The position numbers and the translations under genes were made by a program. This document shows, one piece after another, positions 17,801-26,800 of a stretch of 29,054 nt of DNA (its first letter is position 1; each line of letters opens with the position of its first letter). The stretch is from CAZWCE01 sp964632505 (GTDB lineage: Bacteria > Planctomycetota > Planctomycetia > Pirellulales > Thermoguttaceae): contig CAZWCE010000032.1 of NCBI GenBank assembly GCA_964632505.1, positions 1-29,054 on the forward strand, read 5' to 3'. The notes under the pieces were generated by a model. It was not told the origin of the DNA. It was given only the letters and a program-made list of their open reading frames with translations, and did no database searches.

Positions 17801-20800
17801 ACAAATTCCACGTGGTGCAGCATCTGAAGGACTTCGGCGATGCCCCGGCGAATTACCCGGTCTATTTGGCTGATATGGGCGCTTGGCACGCGGCCGACAT
17901 TCTCTACAGCCATACCGACCAGGACGGCAATCTCGTGGAAGAAGCCCTTCGCCTGGGCAGCGTCGCGCCCGATTCGGAAACCGACGCCTACGCCTCCTCG
18001 GGCGCCGATGGCGATAATCTCCATGACGTGGCCGACGAAGACGGCACCGACCTCTCTTCGCTCTGGTTTGTCCGCTCCGAAAAGACCCGGCTGGAAGTCG
18101 ACGTCACGATTCCCGAGGGACTCAAGCAGACGATGCTCGCCGACCCGGCCAACGTGAAGGTCTACCTGAACGCCTGGTTCGACGTCAACATCGACTCCGC
18201 CTGGACGAGCGATGAACAGCTCAAGGCGACCCTCCAGCTCCAAGATAACAACGGCACCTGGCAATTGGTTTCGGTGAACGACGGAACCACCACGGTGCTT
18301 TCGGAGAACTTCGTCTCTGATGGAAATGCGTTCACGCTCCCGGTCGTCTTCGACGTCCCCGATACCGCCGTGCGGGGCGATTCCTACGCCCGGTTCCGGT
18401 TGAGCACCACCGACATCGATTCGCCCACCGGCCCCTCGCTCTTGGAGACCGCGATCGATGGGGAAGTCGAGGACCACCAGATCCGCGTCCTCGATGCCCG
18501 GCGCGACTACGGCGATGCGGAAGTTGAGTACACCACGCACGATGACAGTGGGGCGGCCCATGTCCTGGTCGATTCGGTCACGCACGGACCGAGCGACTAT
18601 GTCACCGATGAGAATTACGAAGTCTATCTCAAGTTGGGCGACCATGCCGATTTCGAATACGACGGCGTTCCCTCGGCCAATGCCGACAGCGACGATAATA
18701 GCGTACCGATTTCGACGATGGTCGACTCCGAAGGCAATCCGATCGACGACGAAGACGGACTGGTCGATTACCGGCTGGTCGTCGGCGACGACGGGACCGA
18801 TCCGTTCGACGATCGGGCCTACTTCCTGGTCAATGCCACGAATATGGAAGTGGATGTCGACGGCGATGGGCTCGCGGACGACGCTTACCTGAACGTCTGG
18901 GTCGATTTGAACCAGGACGGCGATTTCGAGGATGGTGGGGAACATTTGATCACCGACGGTCTCGTTTCCGCCGGCGCCTCCGGTCAGATGCTCTTCGCCT
19001 CCGATTCCGAGATGCCCGCCCAGGTGCAGGTCGGGACCGACGACGAAGGCAATCCGATCTACGAGGATGTCGCCACCGGCATGACCAACGTCCGCTTCCG
19101 ATTGAGTCACTCGGCCGGCATCGGTCCGAACGGTCGGACTACCGTCAACGGCGATTCCATCGACGGGGAGGTCGAAGATCATCCTGTCGAAGTCAAGGAC
19201 CGCAGCGCGACCCTCGCCGGAAAGGTCTTCGAGGACAGCAACGCCAACGGCGTACTCGATGACGGCGAAGTGGGGCTGGAGAACTTCGAGATCTATCTCG
19301 ATATCAACGGCGACGGCCAGTGGGGCAACGACCAGTTCGGCGTGGCCGAGCCGAAAGTCGTCTCCGGGGCCGACGGTTCCTACCAGTTCTTCACCGACCA
19401 TCAAATGTGGTACGACACCTTCGCCATCCGCGAATACGCCGATGTGCGGGCCGGAACCGATCTGGAAGAGTACGTGGAGACCACGCCGCGATTCCAGCAC
19501 GATATCACGGTCGACCAGAACGGGTCGAGCGTCGACAATCTCTTCGGATTCTACCCGAAGGCCCATGTGACGATCGACGATGCAGCGGTCGTCGAAGGCA
19601 ACCTCGAGGAGGTGCCGGTGCTCGACGACGACGGCAACCCGGTCGTCGATGGTGACGGCAACCCGGTCACGGAGCTGATCCCCGGCGAGACGACCGTCGA
19701 ACTGACGCTTCGCATGACCGCTTCGACCGGAGCCGATGTCTGGGTCTCGTATCAGACGATTGAGGATGCGTTGGGAGATTATCTCACCGGCGTCCAGAAG
19801 CGTGCGACCGGCGGCGATCCCACGGTCAAAGTCGTCGGCGACGGCATGGACTTCCCGTTCGTTGTGCCCGCGGCCACGCCTCTCGATGGGGACGGCAACG
19901 TCAACGAAGGTTGGTTCAAGATTCCCGCCGATCCCGGCGCCGACGAAGCGACGGCCAAACTCGAGGTGCTCGTCTATGGTGATCTCGATTTCGAATTCGA
20001 CGAAGAGTTCCTGGTCGAGTTGACCGGTGCCCATGTCGATTCCCCGATCGAAATTCCCGAGGAAACGGTCATCATCGACGATTCCATTTCGAAGGTGCTC
20101 ATCCTCAACGACGACGGCAGCCTCGACTACGGGGACGCCCCCGATGCCTATCACCAGACGCTTTTGATCGAAGCGGGCGCCCGGCACTTGAATCTCGAAG
20201 AGACCGACGATTACTCGATGCTGCCGGCGGAAGTGTGGCAGTCCTGGGGGCTGACGGCCGACATGGTCAATCATCCCGACCTGGAACTGTTCCTGTCGAT
20301 GAATACTATCGACTCCGAAGCGGACGGCGCGCCTTCCGAGAATGCGACCGGCGACGGTGAGGACGAGGACGGCTTCCTCGGCAACTCCTATCTCGACGGG
20401 GTCGACCCTGTTCCGCTGAATCGGTTTCTCTTCGATATCGGAACGGAAAACGAGATCTTCGTGAACATCACGAACATGATGGATCTCGACGGCGACGGCG
20501 AGTCGGACGGCACGCTCGGACAAGCCTATCTGCACGGCTGGCTCGACCTGAACGGCGACGGTGTCTGGAGCGATGACGAGAAGCTCATCGGCGATTCCGG
20601 GACCGGCGCCGGCCTGGCGGTCAATGGAGGTGAGAACTCCATCCTCGTGAACATTCCCGAAGGAGTCGGCCGGAAGGTCACCTTCGCTCGATTCCGTCTC
20701 TCGACCGACGAGTTCCTCGGAACCAGCGGCATGGCGATGAGTGGCGAAGTCGAAGACCACCTGGTCTATCTGGTCGAAGACCGCATGGACTACGGCGACG

Positions 20801-23800
20801 CGCCCGACAGCTACGGGACCACGCACGAAAACGACGGCGCGGCCCACAAGACCGATCAGACCTACGGCGTTTTGGCGTTCGGCGAGACGATCGATCACGA
20901 GTACGACGGGATTCCCACGGCCGCCGCCGACGGTGACGATCTCGACCTGATCAACGAACAGCAGATCGACGACGAGGACGGCCTGGAAGATTATCGCTTC
21001 GTCCTCGGCGACACCGCCCTGTTCATCGGTTCGGTGACCAACACGCTCGATAAGGACGGCGACGGCCAGGCCGATCCGGCGTACCTGAGCCTCTGGGTCG
21101 ATTTGAACCAGGACGGCGACTTCACCGATGACGGCGAGCAGATCCTCAAGGACGCTTCGGCCGCGACGCGCATCGTCGAGGGCCGGGCGGTCTACGAATC
21201 GGAGGAAGTGCTTCCCGAGCAGATTCTGGTCGGGACCGACGACGACGGCAACGAGATCTATGAACCGATGCCCACCGGATTGACGTATGCCCGGTTCCGA
21301 TTGAGCACTCAAGTCGACCTCGGTCCCACGGGGATCGCCCCCGACGGCGAAGTGGAAGACTATCAGGTCGAAGTGAAGGCCCGCAACTCCAGCCTCTCCG
21401 GGGCCGCCTATCAAGACCTCAATGCCAACGGTATTCGCGATGCCGGCGAACCGGGTCTGGCCGATGTTGAACTCTATCTCGACATCAACGGGGACGGCGT
21501 CCACGGTTTGGATCAGTTCGGCAAGGACGAGCCTCTGGTCGTTTCCGGCGACGATGGAGCCTACACGTTCGATTCGCTCTACAAGGACACCTTCATTGTC
21601 CGCGAGAAGTCGCATCCCGAGGGATATGTCCAAACGGCCCCGCGCTACCACCACGAGGTCTTCGTTGATAAGGATACCGATGTTCAGGATATTCTGTTCG
21701 GTTACTATCCCGAGGCCCATGTGACGATCAACGACGTCACCGTGGTCGAAGGCGACACGCATATGGAAGATGTGGATGGCGAGGAATTGGAACGTCCCGA
21801 CATGACGACCGTCGATATGACGCTCACGCTGACCAATTCGGTCGGCGCGGATGTCTGGATCGCCTACCGGACGATCGAAGCGGGGATCGGCGAGTTCTTC
21901 GCCACCGACGGCGATCTGCAGATGTGGATCGACGGCGAGCATGTCGACTTCCCGACCGTCGAGCCGGCCGAGACGCCGCTCGATGAGGATGGGAACGTCA
22001 ACCCCGGTTGGATCAAGATTCCCGCCAACTCCGGCGGGTCCGAATCGACCATCGACTTGACGGTCACCTCCTACGGCGATCTGATCGTCGAACGCGATGA
22101 GACCTTCCTTCTCCAGCTTGATCCGGAGCTGAGCCACGTCGATTCCCCCATCGACATTACCGAACCGACGGTCTTCAGTCCCGACGCCGAGGGTGAAATC
22201 CTGATCATCAACGACGATACGATCGTCTACGATGAGGACGGCAACTTCGACTCGAGCACGCTCGACTTCGGCGACGCTCCTTCTTCCTATGGCCCGACGC
22301 TTCTGGTCGACGCGGGCGCCCGTCACTGGACCGCCAACCCGCTCGGCACGCTGCAGTTCGGCGTGATCGACGGCGACGAAGACGGTCAACCCAGTGCCGC
22401 GGCCGATGCCGAAGGCGACGATGACGACGGCGTGACCGGCTACTCCTATCTCACGGGCATCATGCCGGTGGACCTGGATGATTACCTGTTCGTCGCGGGT
22501 GAGTACAACAAGCTCCGTTTCGACGTGACGAACACGCTCGGCGAGCAGGCCTATCTGCACGGCTGGATCGATCTCGACGGCGACGGCTCCTGGTCGGAAG
22601 ACGAGAAGGTCGTCAGCGAAGCCGGTGGCCTGGGCATGGCCGTGGCCGACGGCATCAATGAGATCAATATCTGGATTCCTGAAGATGCCGCGATCGACGC
22701 CCCGACGTTTGCCCGGTTCCGGCTCTCGACCGATGAAGAGCTCGGCCTCGGCGGCATGTCGATGGACGGGGAGGTCGAAGACTACCAGGTCTTCATCGTC
22801 GAGGCCCGCATGGATTACGGCGACGCGCCCGATAGTTACGGGACGACTCGTGCCAATGACGGAGCGGCTCATGTGGTCGTCGACGGCGTGCATCTCGGTG
22901 CTTTGGTCGACTACGAATACGACGGTATTCCGACCACCGAGGCCGATGGCGACGATTTGGATTACCTGACCGATCAAAACCTCGACGACGAGGACGGCGT
23001 GGACATCGCCGATTTGACCGTCGACGGCATCACCTACGAAAACCTGCTCCGCGAGGGAGGAACCGTCTCGATCGACGTGAACGCCTCGACGGCCGGTTAC
23101 CTGAATATGTGGGTCGATCTGAACGGCGACGGAGTCTTCCAAGAAAGCGAAAAGGTCCAGTTCGGCGAGTCGGGTTACGAACGGCTCATCGGCGGTCCCC
23201 AGATCGTTTCGGTGACCTTGCCCGATGTCGAGCTCGATGATACCCTCGAGACCTACGCCCGATTCCGCTTCACCACCGACGTCTCCGCCGCCGGCGGTAT
23301 GACCGCGACCGGTGTGGTGGCCGACGGCGAAGTCGAAGATTACGGGGTCACGGTCGTCACCAATAAGTCCGAGATTCTCGGCAAGAAGTTTAACGACCTG
23401 AACGCCAACGGCGACTACGACGAAAACTTCATGGGCGAGGTTCCGACGATCTCCACCCTCGACGATTTCGGTTCGGTCGTTCCCACCCCGCGGATGTTTG
23501 GCGAGATGAGCGAACCGCTCGATCTCGGTTTCTTCTTCGAGATCGGCGGCGAACGCTACGACACGTTCAGTGTCAGTGCGAACGGAGCGGTGACTTTCGG
23601 ATCGTCCTACCTTTCTCAGGTGCCCGGCTTCTACGGCGGATCGCCCGTGTTGGCTCCCTTCTGGACCGAGTACTCGTCGCAACGCGACAGTCAGTCGGTG
23701 GCGAAAACCGTCTTCAAGACCGAGGGCGTCAGCGAGCGGGGCAACCCGTTCATCCAGATCACCTGGGGCGGAGATTTCGGTCTCTATCTTGAGGATGATC

Positions 23801-26800
23801 CCGCGGGCGACTTCGCGGCCTTCTTCTACTCGAACCTGTCGCTACCGATGGTCTACGATTTCGGCGATATCGCTCCCCACCAGAGCGATGCACTGGTCGG
23901 GGTCGATTTGGGCAATGGAATGCAGGAACAGGAAGCCTACATCACCAACGACCAGGAATTGAACGACTTCGTCGACCGGGTCGATGAGGAGGGAATGCTC
24001 ACCTACCGCTTCAGCGCACTGACCGGGCTGCTCTACGACGACGAGCCCGGCATCGCCGATGTGCTGGTCTATTTGGATAATCCGAGCCAGGGCGTCCAGG
24101 GTGAGTTCGACTACATCGATGTCGACATTCCCGGCGGACGTTCCGGCATGTTCGATCCCGGGATCGACCTTACCTATGAATGGGAACCGTATACCTTCAC
24201 CCAGGAGGACGACCCGACAACTCCGGCGGTCGATGAGACCGGCGATTACGTCTTCTCGGATCTCTATCCGGGGCATTATGTCGTCCGCGAGGTCGCGCCC
24301 GAAGGTTGGGTGCAGACCGCCCCGGCCAACGGTCAGGGACATTTGGTGGACCTGCCCAATGTCACCAGCGAGGATGGATATCTCTTCGGAAACTTCCTCG
24401 CCGGCCACGTGACCATCGGCGATACCCGAGTCACCGAGGGAGACGCAGGCATGACCCGGGTCGATATCGACCTTTATCTGACCGAATCGTTCGGTGCCCC
24501 GATCGACGTCACGTTGGAAACCCGCGACGGCACCGCGTGGGGAGGCGTCGACTACGTCGACGGTACCTACCATTACCGATTCACGCCGCAGGCCGAACCG
24601 ATCGGTCAGTGGAATACCGAAACGGTTGCCGAAACGGTGACCAACCAGTACGACACGGGGATCTCCGGCGACACGATCGTCTACGAGATGCGGGACGGCA
24701 ACGACTGGGAGATCTACGTCTACAACCCGGCCGATGAGAACGGAGTGTTCTCGCTGACCAATAATCTCCGCGACGACCGGACCCCGCAGGTCCTCCAGGT
24801 CGACAACACCGTCTACGTGGTTTGGTCCAGTTTCGACGGCAACGATTTCGAAATCTACTATACCTATGGTCAGGCAGACAATCTCGCTTCGCTCCGGGAG
24901 AATATCACGCGGTTGAGCAATAATCAGTTCGACGACGCCGCGCCGCAGCTTTCCCAGACGCACGTCGCGTGGCTCGGCAAGGATCATACCGACAAATCGG
25001 ATGTCTACCTGTACGATCTGGCCGGATTGGCCAACGAGATCGATGCGGTCAATATCTCCAACACGTCGTTCAATACCTCGGCTATCCAGTTGGAGGGGGA
25101 GAACGTCGTCTGGGTCGCCGAGGAAACCGGAAACGATTCGGTTTACTTGTACACCAACAGCGACCACCAGTCGCGGAAAATCTCGACCGGTGGAAGCAAC
25201 CTGAATCCCCAAATCGACGGCTCTCGTGTCGTCTGGGAACACTTTGCCGTCGCCGGAAGTGCGTCCAATTGGGACATCGCCCTTTACGACTTCGGCCAAG
25301 GAATCGCCGAGGCGGAGACGACCATGTTGCAGAATCCCTACGGTCTGGACGATGTCGCTCCGCAGATCGACGGCGATTGGGTGGTCTGGCAGGCGAACTT
25401 CGAATCGGAATCCGATATCTACGCCTACAATATTCACCATGAAAGCTTGGAGAATATCTCCGCTTCCAATTACGGATACGACACGGCTCCAGGCCTCGCC
25501 GGCGATCGGCTTGTCTGGCGGGCGAATGTCGAAGGGGAGTGGGAAGTCCGGTACGTCGATCTCGATGTGCCGTCCTTCATCCCGAGGACCATCTCCGTCG
25601 ATGGCGACTACGACTGGTCCCCGATGATCAGCGACAGCATGATCGCCTGGCGGAGCCATACCGGCGAAGGGTACACCATCGTTTCCGCCAAGCAGGATGC
25701 CCCGCGCGTCAAGGGAACGCTTTCCCTCAACATCGTCGGCGAGCAGGTCGTCGAGGAAGACGAACACTTCTTCGTCGATATCGTCGATACCCAGTTCGGG
25801 ATCTTCGGAGAAGAGATCGGCGACGACGGGTCCGCCCGAATCGATATCCTCAACGACGACGGCAGCCTCGACTTCGGTGACGCTCCCGCTTCCTACTCCA
25901 CGCTGATGGCCGACGACGGGGCTCGTCACGCGACGGAACTATCGAACCTGTTCCTGTACGCTCCCCCGATGGCCGGTCCGGCGGTCACGCCGATCGACGC
26001 CGAAGACGATGGCCATCCCAGTGCCGATGCCCTGGGCGACGATCAATCGATCAGCATCGACGAGAACGGCGTGATCTTCCAGGGCGATTGGACCGCCGGG
26101 GAAACCGCCTGGGTCAGCGTCTACGCGTCCGCTCCGGGATATCTCAATGCCTGGGTCGACTGGAATGCCGATGGAAACTGGGGCGACGACAAGACGGACC
26201 TCGTCGATACCGCCGAGCAGATCTTCCTCGGGCAAGAATTGGTCGCCGGAGAGAATCTCCTCAGCTTCCGCGTTCCCAAACGGGCGGCCGTCGGCGAAAC
26301 CTACGCTCGATTCCGCTTCTCCAGCCAGGAGCAACTCTCCTTCCACGGATCGGCGCTCGATGGCGAAGTCGAAGACTACAAGGTGACCGTCCAGCCGGGA
26401 CATACCGATCCCGTTTATCTCGATGGTCGCACCGTCATCATCGACGGAACGGCGCTCGACGACGAGGTGGTCATCAAACGCGATGATGCCCAGGTGAACC
26501 ACCGCCTGACGGTCGAGCTGAACGGACGGCAGTTCGATTTCAACCCGGCCGACGCCGATCGGGTCGAATTCAACGGAATCCGCGGCGATGACGATGTCAC
26601 TGTCTTCGGTTCCGGAGAATATGAGTACGTGGAAATGTTCCCCGAGGCGGCCACCATCGAAGGACGCAACCTTCAGATCACCATCGAGAACGCCCCCGGA
26701 ATCACCTTCTACGGCGAAGGGGGCGGCGATCGGGTCGACATGTTCGACTCGACCGACAACGATACCTTCGTGGTGCATCCGAACGAAGGCGAAATGTCGA

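Larger units (their letters stand above)
22261..25866 (+). repeat. Super-repeat unit 3, enlarged by two inserted domains
   Basis: GEVED 6 (residue 5636) and GEVED 7 (5822) are followed by SdrD_B 3 (23371-24402) and Calx-beta 3 (24403-25863). Both of the latter are interrupted, which makes this unit about 1.5 kb longer than unit 2. MDYGDAPDSYGTT opens GEVED 7 and is identical in GEVED 5, so units 2 and 3 are the closest relatives. Confidence 0.75.

Noticed and set aside
17623..23682. A 2,019-codon open frame on the minus strand, with others of 250-921 codons (e.g. 5830-8595, 10723-13044, 23842-25929)
   Set aside because: They are antisense shadows of the giant gene. Its codons rarely include TTA, CTA or TCA, so the opposite strand lacks stops in that frame. 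The translations are V/I/R/D-rich, have no domains, and mirror the repeats of the real protein.
17281..26394. Repeats read as a possible CRISPR or DNA-level tandem repeat
   Set aside because: Repetition is at the protein domain level, with long and variable periods and diverged DNA. There are no short identical repeats with regular spacers.
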